A DNA stretch of 64,000 nucleotides from Chryseobacterium indologenes (GTDB lineage: Bacteria; Bacteroidota; Bacteroidia; Flavobacteriales; Weeksellaceae), in the NCBI GenBank assembly GCA_016025055.1, contig CP065590.1, positions 4,154,001-4,218,000 of the forward strand, written 5' to 3'. Positions within the stretch are counted from its first letter, which is position 1, and every line of letters starts with the position of its first letter. Below the pieces are notes generated by a model. It was not told the DNA's origin. It was given only the letters and a program-made list of their open reading frames with translations, and did no database searches. Of the stretch, positions 28,093-37,914 are shown one piece after another. The position numbers and the translations under genes were made by a program.

Positions 28093-28183
28093 GATAATTA
28101 CGGTATTATTGTCCTGTAAAATTGAGCAGAATTCCCGGTGTATGAAATGGATAAAACTTCCTGAGTATTGGACTTTTCGGAAA

Positions 28184-29068
28184 TCATGTATTTTCCTTCT
28201 TAAAATCTGAAGGATTCTGAAGTACGTTAGAAGTAAAAAACCTAGTAAAATAGGCATGATCTTCAAAACCTAAATAATAAGCCACTTCCTTTACAGACAT
28301 ATCGGTATATAGTAACATTCTTTTGGCTTCCAGAAGAATTCTTTCTTTTATTAAATCCTGAGCTGTTTTATGACTGATTAATTTGCAGACGTTCGAAAGT
28401 GTTTTGCTGCTTATATTTAATTTTCCAGCGTAGAAACTTACCTGGTGATGCCGGGTAAAATGGTTTTCCAGAAGTTCCTGAAATTGTTTAAACCTCAGGA
28501 AACGATGATCTGAAATATCTCCGATATGACAGCTTTTCTTTTTAATCTGATACACTTTAATCAAAAAGGATTTGAGCAAATTCATGATAATAGGTGGCGA
28601 AAAAGCATCTCTGCTCTCAGCCTGTCTGCACATCAGCGCAAAAAAATCGGTAACCTCTGTTTTTTCTTCCTCACTCAGGCTGATGACCGGCAATACGTCT
28701 ATATCATCAAAAACACTGTATTTCAACAGAAATTTTGAAGGAGAACTGTCATTGACAAAAAAGTTATCGTTAAACTTAATAACCCCTCCGCTGGTAGGTG
28801 TTTTTTTGTGAATTCTATGCACATTCTTAGGATGCAGCAGGAAAAGACAAGGCCCTGAAAATTCATAGTTTTTAAAATCTATGGTATGTACACCCCTTCC
28901 CTTTTCTATCCAGATAATTTCATAATAAGTATGCTGATGACTGTCTATACGATTTAGATTTTTCCTTTCATCGTGATAATAGGAAATATAAAAATTTTCA
29001 ATAGTATCAGTTTTGAAACTCTCTTTTTCGTTATAAACTGTAATTTGCTTTTGAGTTTTCATAAACAT
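28184..29068 (-). CDS. AraC family transcriptional regulator
   Basis: A 294-residue regulator. An N-terminal cupin-like sensing domain (DSHQHTYYEIIWIEKGRGVH) is followed by a C-terminal double HTH with VSFYAGKLNISSKTLSNVCK and MSVKEVAYYLGFEDHAYFTR. It lies about 90 bases upstream of the MBL gene on the same strand, so it may control that gene. Met3 at 29062 is an equally good start. The effector is unknown. Confidence 0.9.
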   Translation of the reverse strand: MFMKTQKQITVYNEKESFKTDTIENFYISYYHDERKNLNRIDSHQHTYYEIIWIEKGRGVHTIDFKNYEFSGPCLFLLHPKNVHRIHKKTPTSGGVIKFNDNFFVNDSSPSKFLLKYSVFDDIDVLPVISLSEEEKTEVTDFFALMCRQAESRDAFSPPIIMNLLKSFLIKVYQIKKKSCHIGDISDHRFLRFKQFQELLENHFTRHHQVSFYAGKLNISSKTLSNVCKLISHKTAQDLIKERILLEAKRMLLYTDMSVKEVAYYLGFEDHAYFTRFFTSNVLQNPSDFKKENT

Positions 29069-29210
29069 CCTTATTATTATTTTATATTTTTTATTTGATT
29101 AAATGTATAAAAATAGCGTTGAATTTTTATGCCTTTGATCTAAAAATATACGTGGTGACGGTCAGAATACGGTTTCCGGGCACAGCAATCTTTGATTTAT
29201 CATAATAAAT

Positions 29211-29238
29211 AAGCTCCAAAGTCTGAACTTTGGAGCTT
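29211..29238 (-). terminator. Terminator after the BspA-like gene
   Basis: A 12-base perfect stem (AAGCTCCAAAGT with ACTTTGGAGCTT) and loop CTGA, about 50 bases past the stop at 29290 on the minus strand. Confidence 0.8.
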
Positions 29239-29289
29239 ACTTTAAATTAGGTAATCATTCGGAAAACCTATCATGAATTTTACAATACT

Positions 29290-30779
29290 CTACTTCTTAA
29301 GTATTTTAGTGGAAGTACTGTTCCCTTTTAACAGATAATTCCCTGCTGGATATTCTGTAAGATCGATACGGTTGTTTCCTTTACTTAGGGTTATATTTTT
29401 AATGATTTTACCCGTGGTATCATATAAATAAGCATTTTCGTTGACAGTAGCCTCAACATTTATCATTCCTGTTGTTGGATTCGGATACGCTTGGTTTTTT
29501 AATTGTTTTGAAGCCTCTATTGTTGATAAAACGCATGTAGAATAGTTGTCTCCGGTAATATTAAAACCTTTGTTAACTAATTGGGCCCTCGCCATGATGG
29601 CTTGCGGTGTAGAATAGATAAGTCCTGTTGCATCTATATTTCCCGCTGTAAGTGTTGAGCTCGCCCATGTAGGATTGTTGTTGAGAGCAATTAAAAAGTT
29701 ATTATAATTTGTGCATGACAAACCGGAATTTTTAAATCCGAAAAATATTGAACTTCCATTAAAGTTTTGGAGCTGGATATTCCAGGTAGAAATGTCCTGA
29801 TCAAAATGTACAGCACCATTAAACATATTAAAGCCGGGGCCATAATTAACTTTACTTACATCCCAATTTCCAATCGGCTGGTTAAAGGATGAAGCACCTT
29901 CAAACATATGCTCAAAATCAGTTACTTTACTTGTATCCCAATTATTAAGAGGTTGATTAAAGGATGTGGCATTAGAAAACACATAACGGAAATTAGTAGC
30001 ATTTGATGTATTCCACGAATTTAACGGCTGGTTGAAAGCTGCAGCACCCGCAAACATAGCGGAGAAATTGGTTCCCGAAGCAGTGTTCCAGCTGGAAATA
30101 TTTTGATTAAAAGCAGATGTACGAGAAAATACGCTGCTGAAATTCGTTACGTTCGCAGTATTCCAGGTTCCAACATTTTGATTAAACAAAGTGGCTCCGT
30201 CAAACATCCCACTCATATTGGTAATGGTGCTGGTATTCCAATTAGAAAACGAATTATTCCCAATTAAAGACGGGCAATTAAAGAACATTTGCGACACATT
30301 GTTTATTTGTGTCAGGTTAGGAGTATCCGTAGCCGTTACATTAAGGTTTGGACAGCTCGCAAATCCCCCGTTAAATTGCTGAAGCCAAATAGTATCACCC
30401 CATTGACTGACTTCGACAAGTTGCAAATTGGGAAAAGTACCGATTGTGGTTGTACCCGCTCTGAATCCGTAAAACAATCCGCTCCCGTTTGACACCTTCA
30501 GCCTGTAGGTGGCCTGAAGAGGACTGGTATTTAAAGATGGACCAAAAGAAATGGTAATAGGACTGTTGCTATTGGATGTGACAGAATTAAGGACTCCACT
30601 ATGTTGGGGATATCCTATTTCTTCCCATTGAATTGTGTAACTGGTTCCGGTACCGCCAAATGATATTGCATTGGTGACTGTACCGTTTATATTCGGTTTC
30701 CACAAAGTAATAAATTCAGTCTGTGCATAAGAACTGAAAAAATAAAAAGAAAAATGGTTACTAGTTGTTTTTTATACAT
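29290..30779 (-). pseudogene. BspA-like (DUF285) repeat surface protein with T9SS sorting domain, frameshift in signal peptide
   Basis: A secreted protein of about 495 residues. The middle (about 140-350) holds repeated units of about 25 residues of the DUF285/BspA type (NVGTWNTANVTNFSSVF, PLNSWNTSNATNFRYVF). The end (IEASKQLKNQAYPNPTTG to the last Lys) is a type IX secretion type A sorting domain. The natural start is the ATG at 30779, giving a signal peptide that ends FFSSYAQ. One T is missing from the run at 30737-30742, so the ORF now opens only at the TGG-side codons near 30705. This probably reflects a sequence error. It likely acts on the cell surface. Confidence 0.82.
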
Positions 30780-31078
30780 AATTTAAAAAATTTCCCAAAA
30801 ATAAGTGTTATTTTAAAAAACTAAGAAATTAATTTTAGTTTAAACTGAAGTATATGTAAAGCTAAAATTCAGTTCAGGATAATAACTTCCTGTAATTATT
30901 GATCTTATCTCTTATACAAAGATATAGATGCACAGCGTCAGAACGTGTCGTAATAAAAATAATTTACACATCTATACCTTATCTTTTTGGGGTCGGATAT
31001 GAATAAATCCTTGATTAGAATTGTCATCATTTATTTTTTAAGTTTCTTTGTAAGAAATAAACAAATCTCAATCATTTA

Positions 31079-32120
31079 ATGGAACAAATAACGTTTACAA
31101 GATTTTTGGCAGCAATATCTATTGTAATATTTCATTTTGGACAAAAAAGTTTTTTTCATCAAAATGAAAGTATTTCTTTTCTTTCGCAGTCAGCCAATCT
31201 GGGAGTGAGTTATTTTTATCTGTTATCAGGATTTATTATGATTATCGCTTATTTTAATAAAAAAGAAGTCAGCACATTAGAATATTATCAGAATCGTTTG
31301 GCAAGAGTCTACCCTACCTATTTATTTGCATTTATATTTTTTTTTTATTGTAGTAATTGACCCATATATTAATCTGAAAACGATAGTATTAAATGTTTTA
31401 ACTCTTCAGGCATGGGTACCTGGAAGGGTTTTGTCTTATAATCTTCCGGGTTGGTCTATTTCAGTTGAAATGTTTTTCTTTTTGTGCTTTCCGCTTCTTT
31501 TGAAACTTTATAAATCAGGGATAAACAGTAAAATCTATTTTATAATAATTCTTCTGATATGGCTTATAACACAGGTTTTAACAAATTATATTGTGAGATT
31601 CGGGGATTTTGATATTAGTAATAACCTCAAATTAAGAGAGTTTATTTACTACAATCCTATTATGCATATTAATGAATTTCTGCTAGGAAATCTTGCGGGT
31701 ATATATTTTATCAGAAAAATGAAGCCGGGGAATTATGATGTGGCAGTTGTAGTAACAGTTGCTTTATGTGTGCTGACCATTAAATTTGTTCCCTTGGAAT
31801 TTCATAACGGTCTGCTTGCCATTGTTTTTGTTCCGTTAATTATTTTGATTTGTGCTAATACCGGCCTGATCACTAAAATTTTTAACCATAAAATACTGGT
31901 ATACCTGGGCTCTATCAGTTATTCACTTTATATTATCCAGTACCCTTTACATATTTTGTTCAGCCAGTTTTCAGAAAAATATGCCTTTATAGAATCCCAT
32001 TCATTCTATTACTATGTGATATTATTGATTATTTGTTCTATACTCTCCTATGAATTAATTGAAAACCCATGTAGAAAAATTTTCAAGAGAAAAAGGAAAG
32101 TTGTCATTGCCAATAATTGA
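31079..32120 (+). pseudogene. Acyltransferase family 3 membrane protein (frameshifted)
   Basis: A polytopic O-acyltransferase of about 346 residues. The first part (31079-31360) carries RFLAAISIVIFHFGQ with the catalytic-type His and LGVSYFYLLSGFIM. The second part (31326-32120) carries LPGWSISVEMFFFLCFPLLL and the C-terminal helices. The frame breaks in a run of ten T at 31337-31346; nine would restore FIFFFIVVID. Such enzymes acylate surface polysaccharides, peptidoglycan or lipids. No polysaccharide locus adjoins, so the target is unknown. Confidence 0.85.
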
Positions 32121-32178
32121 TAAAAGGGAATAATACTTCTACCTTTTACCTGTTTCGTTGAGATGATCTCCGGTTGTT

Positions 32179-35100
32179 TTACAGTGTTCTACTTCTTGGC
32201 AACCCTATCTCATGCTCCTGCGGATAAGGTTTTCTGAAAGTCATGCTTACATCCTCTTTAATCTGCCGGTGAATATCAAATTGTTTTTCTTTATCATACG
32301 CATAGCGCGGATCAGGAATCATCGGCATTTTTGCCATCTTATGAATCGTTATTGTTGGAAAATGGAAATCGACCTCTACCGTTCCCAGTAATAAATAGCA
32401 GCCACCTCCCTGAAAATCATAATTTTTCAGACTATCCGGAAAATGTGCCGTATCAAAATAATCACCATTCGCATCAATCCAGGTTCCGAAATACATGGTT
32501 CCTTTTTTGGTGGGAACATGCTTTCTTGCAATGAGATAAGCCAGCATCTTCACCTGTTTTTTATGATACTGCAACAAGTCTTTTACAAAAACAGAACCTC
32601 TGTATTTCGTTTGCAGTAAATCAAAAGGACTGCATGAAACCGGAAAACCAATCAGTTCGATTTCATCAAAAGCATCTTCAAATGGCTCTCGTTTCAATTG
32701 AGGAAGTTCGAATTCCTTTACAGGTTCCTCAATCAGCATCAGCCCTCTTTGTTCAGGTTTAAAATTTACCAACAACAACCGTGCTTCAACCAGCAGTTCA
32801 TTTTTAGGTTTTCCGGTACAACGGAATGCACCAATAAAGATCAGTGTCTGAATCGTTTCAATTCCCACAGGAATACGACGGATAAAATCTTCCAGCGATT
32901 TATATTTCCCGTTTTGTTCACGGTCTTCAACAATACCATGGGCTACCCTTTTTTCGAGGCCTTCCAGAAGCATAAGCCCCAGATAAATATCCGTTCCTCG
33001 CAGGGTTGTCTGGTATTCGCTGGCATTAATGCAGGGCGCCTGAATATTCCCTCCCGACATTTTTGCTTCATGGATGTAAACTTCCGTACGATAAAAACCT
33101 CCCTGATTATTGATCACAGAAACCATAAACTCCAACGGATAATATACTTTCAGATAAAGGCTTTGATAACTTTCCACGGCATAAGACGCCGAATGGGCCT
33201 TACAGAAAGAATATCCGGCAAATGACTCGATTTGTCTGTAGGCCTCAGCGGTAAGCGCTTCCGAATGTCCCTTTTTTCTACATTTTTCAAAAAAATTAGC
33301 TTTTACCTCCTGAAGTTTTTCAATTGAACGACCTTTTCCGCTCATCGCCCTGCGTAAAATGTCACCGTCGGCCAGAGACAATCCTCCAAAATACTGGGCA
33401 ATTTTCAGGACATCTTCCTGATATACCATGATCCCGTACGTTTCCTTCAGATGTTCTTCAAATATGGGATGAAAATACTCAAATTGGTCAGGATGATTGT
33501 GCCTGAATATGTATTCACGCATCATTCCGCTTTGGGCAACTCCAGGTCTGATAATTGAGGAAGCTGCCACCAGGATTCTGTAATTATTACATTTTAGTCT
33601 TCTTAATAATCCCCTCATTGCAGGAGATTCTATATAAAAGCAGCCTATAGTTTTTCCTATCGCCAGATATCCGCTGGCCTTCGGTTCATCTTTGGAAATC
33701 CTGGTGTCCCAGATATCAATATCAATCCCTCTTGTTTTTTTTATCAGATCTACGGTGTCTTTAATGGTTCCAAGTCCTCGTTGAGACAGAATATCAAGCT
33801 TTTCCATTTTGATGTCTTCCGCCACATTCATATCAAACTGAGCAATCGGAAACCCTTTAGGTGGCATTTCTAATGCGGTATAATGGGTAATAGGTTCTTC
33901 CGAAATAAGGATCCCGCAGGCATGCATGCTTCTTTGGTTAGGAAATTTTTCCAATAACTTACCGTATTTCTCGACTAATTTTACCACAGAATTCGGATCA
34001 TGTCTTTCTGCTGATTTGCTGGTCAGATCATCCAGTTCCTCCTTGGGTAAACCAAAAACTTTTCCGACTTCCCTGAAAATTGATTTGTATTTAAATTCTA
34101 CATTGGTTCCGCAAAAAGCAACATGGTCTTTGCCATATCTATTGAAAATATATTCTAATATAGTGTCTCTGTGCTGCCAGCTCCAGTCGATATCAAAATC
34201 CGGTGGTACCTGGCGGTTAAGATTCAGAAACCGCTCAAAATAAAGATCAAGTTCCAGAGGACAGATATCTGTAATCCCCAGGCAGTAGCTGACAATAGAA
34301 TTGGCCCCACTTCCACGTCCTACATGCATAAAACCCACGCTGTTGCTATAGCGGATAATATCCCATGTGATCAGAAAATGGGCACAAAAGTTGAGTTCAT
34401 CAATAACCTGCAGCTCTTTTTCAACTCTTTCTTTTGCGATGTCGTGATCCTTTCCATAGCGTTTATTTAGCCCCAGATAAGCTAACCTTCTAAGGAGTTT
34501 TACATCGGACGCTTTCGATTTTGTATAATATTGTTTGTTCTTTACCTTTTCAAAATCAAATTCAAAGTTACTTTGTTCAAGAATACGTTTTGTATTTTCA
34601 ATAATCTGCGGGTATCTTTCAAATGCTTTTACAATATCCTGTTCCGAAACAAAATATTCAGATCTGCGGCAAACTTCTCTTTTGGTAAGCTTGGAGAGCA
34701 AGGTGTTATGATCAATAGCCCGGAGAATTGTATGCAATTCATACTCTTCACCGGTACTAAAAGTAATGGGATGAAGAACAACCATTTTAGAAATATGTTT
34801 TTTATATTCGGGACGTATCAGAAAGTTTAATTCATCTGTCCTGACACCTATATACTCATTGTCTTTCAATCCGGAAGGAATATTGCTCATCGGATAGACA
34901 ATCCATACATCCTTCAATTCAGGAGCCCTTTCATCCAGCTCTTTACCATTGCAATGATGATCAGTAATGACTTTGTTGATCTCCCCAATTCCTGAGAACT
35001 TTCCGGCTATGGCTATATAAAGAAGTTTCCCATCCTTTCTTACTTCAACGCCGGGAATAGGTTTTATCCCTTTGTCTTCACATTGTTTTTTAAATTCATA

Positions 35101-35232
35101 AATTCCTGTAACGGTATTGATATCAGTAAGTACAAGCTCTTTGATCCCTAAAGCTTGGGCCTGTTCTACTAATACTTTTATGGATAAAGTTCCATAACGA
35201 AGACTATGATATGAATGGCAGTTGAGAAACAT
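32179..35232 (-). CDS. DNA polymerase III alpha-type subunit, DnaE2/ImuC-like
   Basis: A 1017-residue C-family polymerase, shorter than replicative DnaE. The N-terminal PHP domain begins CHSYHSLRYGTLS. The polymerase palm has PPDFDIDWSWQHRD (two catalytic Asp) and KLDILSQRG. The fingers region includes GRGSGANSIVSYCLG and SGKGRS. A C-terminal OB-fold follows. It starts 20 bases after dinB in the same direction, so this is a translesion synthesis operon like imuB-dnaE2. Regulation by the divergent LexA-like gene is likely. Confidence 0.85.
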   Translation of the reverse strand: MFLNCHSYHSLRYGTLSIKVLVEQAQALGIKELVLTDINTVTGIYEFKKQCEDKGIKPIPGVEVRKDGKLLYIAIAGKFSGIGEINKVITDHHCNGKELDERAPELKDVWIVYPMSNIPSGLKDNEYIGVRTDELNFLIRPEYKKHISKMVVLHPITFSTGEEYELHTILRAIDHNTLLSKLTKREVCRRSEYFVSEQDIVKAFERYPQIIENTKRILEQSNFEFDFEKVKNKQYYTKSKASDVKLLRRLAYLGLNKRYGKDHDIAKERVEKELQVIDELNFCAHFLITWDIIRYSNSVGFMHVGRGSGANSIVSYCLGITDICPLELDLYFERFLNLNRQVPPDFDIDWSWQHRDTILEYIFNRYGKDHVAFCGTNVEFKYKSIFREVGKVFGLPKEELDDLTSKSAERHDPNSVVKLVEKYGKLLEKFPNQRSMHACGILISEEPITHYTALEMPPKGFPIAQFDMNVAEDIKMEKLDILSQRGLGTIKDTVDLIKKTRGIDIDIWDTRISKDEPKASGYLAIGKTIGCFYIESPAMRGLLRRLKCNNYRILVAASSIIRPGVAQSGMMREYIFRHNHPDQFEYFHPIFEEHLKETYGIMVYQEDVLKIAQYFGGLSLADGDILRRAMSGKGRSIEKLQEVKANFFEKCRKKGHSEALTAEAYRQIESFAGYSFCKAHSASYAVESYQSLYLKVYYPLEFMVSVINNQGGFYRTEVYIHEAKMSGGNIQAPCINASEYQTTLRGTDIYLGLMLLEGLEKRVAHGIVEDREQNGKYKSLEDFIRRIPVGIETIQTLIFIGAFRCTGKPKNELLVEARLLLVNFKPEQRGLMLIEEPVKEFELPQLKREPFEDAFDEIELIGFPVSCSPFDLLQTKYRGSVFVKDLLQYHKKQVKMLAYLIARKHVPTKKGTMYFGTWIDANGDYFDTAHFPDSLKNYDFQGGGCYLLLGTVEVDFHFPTITIHKMAKMPMIPDPRYAYDKEKQFDIHRQIKEDVSMTFRKPYPQEHEIGLPRSRTL

Positions 35233-35252
35233 AATGTATTGATTATAAACTT

Positions 35253-36401
35253 CTATTTTTCAAAATCGAAGCCGGAAGCCCTTCCTACAGCACCTGCTCC
35301 AAATCTGTTTTTGATGGCGTCCATAGTTTGATAGAGGCTCATCTGTTCTTCCGTATCCTCAAAAAGGTTCATCTGGTGATTTCCATGTACCAACCCTGTA
35401 AACCGAAGGCCTATCAGGCGAAGTCTCATTCTTCGGGTATAGGCTTTGTTAAAAAGATCAAGGGCAACTCTGGACAATGTATGATCGGCGGATGTGTAGG
35501 CTACTTTGCATTGCTTGGTTTCCGTATCAAAATTGGCATATCTTATTTTTACGGTAACCGTAGAAGTCAGCCATTTTTCTTTTCTCAGTTGGTAAGCCAA
35601 TTGCTCGGCCATTCCTGTCAGTAATCTTTTCAATTCTATAATATCCATCGTATCGGAAGTGAAAGTTCTTTCCGTAGAAATTGATTTTCTTTCCGAATAT
35701 GGGACAACAGGATTTTCATCAATCCCATTGGCTTTTTTCCAGAGTTCTTTTCCGTTGGCTCCAATCATCTGCTGCAGAACGAGTACCGGCATTTCAGATA
35801 AGGTATGAATCGTCCGTATTCCTATTCTTGATAACAATTGAAAGGTCTTATCGCCCACCATTGGGATTTTTTTGATAGATAGAGGATTCAAAAACGGCTG
35901 AACTTCCAATTCTTTGATTTCCATCCTTCCTACAGGTTTGGCTTCTCCGGTTCCGATTTTTGATACCGTTTTATTGGTTGACAGTGCAAAGCTTATCGGA
36001 AGACCTGCCTCTTTGGTAATGGTCTCGGCTATTTCTTTTGTCCATTGATAGCAGCCAAAAAATTTATCCATCCCGGATAAATCGAGATAAAACTCATCAA
36101 TACTGGCTTTTTCCATCACAGGAACTTTACTTTGGATAATTTCTGTAACAAGATGTGATAAATTAGAGTACATTTCATGATCCCCTCTGATAACTCTGGC
36201 ATCAGGACAAAGCCTGAGTGCCATACGGATCGGCATCGCTGAACGCACCCCGAATTTTCTGGCTTCATAGGAACATGAGGCCACTACTCCACGGTCGCCA
36301 CCTCCTATGATCAGAGGGATTCCGTGAAGCTTTGAGTTGTTCAGCCTTTCGCAGGATACAAAAAAAGTATCCAGGTCCATATGTACAATCGCACGTTCCA
36401 T
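35253..36401 (-). CDS. dinB: DNA polymerase IV / Y-family polymerase
   Basis: A 382-residue translesion polymerase. The catalytic acidic residues are in MDLDTFFVSCE and KASIDEFYLDLS. A helix-hairpin-helix follows (IKKIPMVGDKTFQLLSRIGI), then the little-finger domain. A sliding-clamp motif-like HQMNLFED occurs near the C terminus. The ATG at 36401 is 62 bases from the ATG of the divergent LexA-like regulator. It is the first gene of the dinB-dnaE operon. Confidence 0.93.
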   Translation of the reverse strand: MERAIVHMDLDTFFVSCERLNNSKLHGIPLIIGGGDRGVVASCSYEARKFGVRSAMPIRMALRLCPDARVIRGDHEMYSNLSHLVTEIIQSKVPVMEKASIDEFYLDLSGMDKFFGCYQWTKEIAETITKEAGLPISFALSTNKTVSKIGTGEAKPVGRMEIKELEVQPFLNPLSIKKIPMVGDKTFQLLSRIGIRTIHTLSEMPVLVLQQMIGANGKELWKKANGIDENPVVPYSERKSISTERTFTSDTMDIIELKRLLTGMAEQLAYQLRKEKWLTSTVTVKIRYANFDTETKQCKVAYTSADHTLSRVALDLFNKAYTRRMRLRLIGLRFTGLVHGNHQMNLFEDTEEQMSLYQTMDAIKNRFGAGAVGRASGFDFEK

Positions 36402-36403
36402 GG

Positions 36404-36444
36404 TACAAATTTAGTTACGTTTTTGAACAAAATTTGTATTTTTG
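36404..36444. promoter_or_regulatory. Divergent promoter with inverted repeat between dinB and the LexA-like gene
   Basis: TACAAATTT at 36404-36412 and AAATTTGTA at 36430-36438 are perfect inverted arms. TATTTTTG at 36437-36444 fits the flavobacterial TAnnTTTG -7 element for the rightward gene. The arms cover both promoters and are candidate binding sites for the LexA-like repressor. Confidence 0.6.
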
Positions 36445-36462
36445 TTGATATTTTTTGTAACA

Positions 36463-37239
36463 ATGTCAATTTTCGCAGATAACATAAGGTTTTTAAGAGG
36501 AAAGAAAGAAAAAACCCAACAGGAGCTGGCCGATACTTTAGCCATCACCCGTTCCCGATATGCCTCCTATGAAGATGGAAGATCAGAACCTTCTATTGAT
36601 CTGATGGTCAGGATTTCTAAGCTTTTCCATGTGAGTATAGACCTCCTGGTCTCGGTAGATATCAGAAAATATCCGGCAAAAGAAATGTCTACACTACCTG
36701 ATAACAGAGTTATTCTGCCTCTGACAGTAGATTACTCGGGTAATAATATGATAGAAATTGTCTCACAAAAGGCATCTATAGGATATCTGGAAGGCTATCG
36801 TGATGTGGAATACATAAAAAGTCTTCAAAGAATTACTCTCCCCTTTTTAATGCATGGTAAATACAGGGCATTCCCCGCAGGTGATAATTCTATGCCTCCT
36901 TTTAAGAAAGGTTCTTATATCGTAGGAAAATATATAGAAAGAACAGAAGATTTGAAATCCGGAAAAACATATGTCTTCATTACAATGAATGACGGGATTA
37001 TCTACAAACGTTTGATCAACCGGTCAGAAGATAAAGTCCGTGTAAGTGCGGATAATGCATTTTATGAGCCATATGATATTCCTGTTGAGGAGATTATAGA
37101 AATATGGCAGTATGCTTCGGGGATCTTTCCTGAAGATTTTGAACCTGAGCATTCGGAGCATACTGATATCAAAGAAATGTTTTTCGAACTTAAAAAAGAC
37201 ATCCGGGAGCTGGAAGATAAAGTTTCCGGAAAAAAGTAA
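36463..37239 (+). CDS. LexA-like XRE/S24 transcriptional regulator (SOS-cassette copy)
   Basis: About 258 residues from the ATG at 36463 (MSIFADNIRFLRG). The N-terminal HTH has EKTQQELADTLAITRSRYAS. The C-terminal S24/LexA domain keeps the nucleophile in GDNSMPPF and the Lys in IIYKRL. The usual Ala-Gly cleavage site is replaced (KASIGYLEGY), so autocleavage is uncertain. It has a close paralogue at 41207. It is divergent from dinB-dnaE and upstream of alkB (11-base gap), which puts it in charge of a DNA-damage cassette. Confidence 0.85.
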   Translation: MSIFADNIRFLRGKKEKTQQELADTLAITRSRYASYEDGRSEPSIDLMVRISKLFHVSIDLLVSVDIRKYPAKEMSTLPDNRVILPLTVDYSGNNMIEIVSQKASIGYLEGYRDVEYIKSLQRITLPFLMHGKYRAFPAGDNSMPPFKKGSYIVGKYIERTEDLKSGKTYVFITMNDGIIYKRLINRSEDKVRVSADNAFYEPYDIPVEEIIEIWQYASGIFPEDFEPEHSEHTDIKEMFFELKKDIRELEDKVSGKK

Positions 37240-37250
37240 ATGATTTAACA

Positions 37251-37856
37251 ATGGAACAGCTTAGTTTATTCAACCCCCAGGACTATTATCAATTTCCGAA
37301 AGAATTGCTGGAATATACAGAACATTTTTTAACCGAAACTGAGGCTTCAGAGCTTGTGGAGCTTCTGATGGAAAAAGTTCCGTGGAAACAGAGAACACAG
37401 AAAATGTATGACAAAATGGTCTTAACCCCACGTTTAACAGCATGGTATGGCGATGAAAAGAAAACCTACCAGCTGGGCGACAATCGTTTCGTGGCTCATC
37501 CATGGTTACCGGAATTACTGGAAATCAAGCATCGTATTGAAAAATCCACAGGATACACTTTCAATTCTGTATTATTAAATTTATATCGGGATAAAAATGA
37601 TTCCGTAGCCTGGCATCGGGATAAGGAAAGTGAGTTGGGAAACCGTCCCGTCATCGCTTCTGTAAGCCTTGGGCAAACCCGGAATTTTGATTTCAGAAGC
37701 GTAGAAGATCATTCCAATAAATACAGCCTGCCTCTTCCGCATGGCTCATTATTGATTATGAAAGGCGATCTTCAGATGAACTGGGAGCATCGGATTGCGA
37801 AATCTGCATGGCCTATGAAACCCCGTATTAATATGACGTTTCGATTGGTCAGATAA
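37251..37856 (+). CDS. alkB: AlkB-type alpha-ketoglutarate-dependent DNA repair dioxygenase
   Basis: A 201-residue Fe(II)/2-oxoglutarate enzyme that removes alkyl groups from DNA bases. The iron ligands lie in WHRDKE (His-x-Asp) and WEHRI (His). The 2-oxoglutarate/substrate motif PRINMTFR fits RxNxTFR. It follows the LexA-like gene after 11 bases and is probably cotranscribed. With dinB and dnaE across the promoter it forms a repair and bypass module. Confidence 0.93.
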   Translation: MEQLSLFNPQDYYQFPKELLEYTEHFLTETEASELVELLMEKVPWKQRTQKMYDKMVLTPRLTAWYGDEKKTYQLGDNRFVAHPWLPELLEIKHRIEKSTGYTFNSVLLNLYRDKNDSVAWHRDKESELGNRPVIASVSLGQTRNFDFRSVEDHSNKYSLPLPHGSLLIMKGDLQMNWEHRIAKSAWPMKPRINMTFRLVR

Positions 37857-37857
37857 A

Positions 37858-37901
37858 ATCCGTTGCTATCAGTTTTACATTTATTATTGATAACAACGGA
37901 T
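37858..37901. terminator. Hairpin between convergent alkB and TonB-receptor genes
   Basis: Arms 37858-37871 and 37888-37901 (ATCCGTTG...CAACGGAT with an extended TATCA/TGATA part) pair with one mismatch. It lies between the alkB stop and the stop of the leftward receptor gene. Confidence 0.6.
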
Positions 37902-37914
37902 GGAATTAATATAA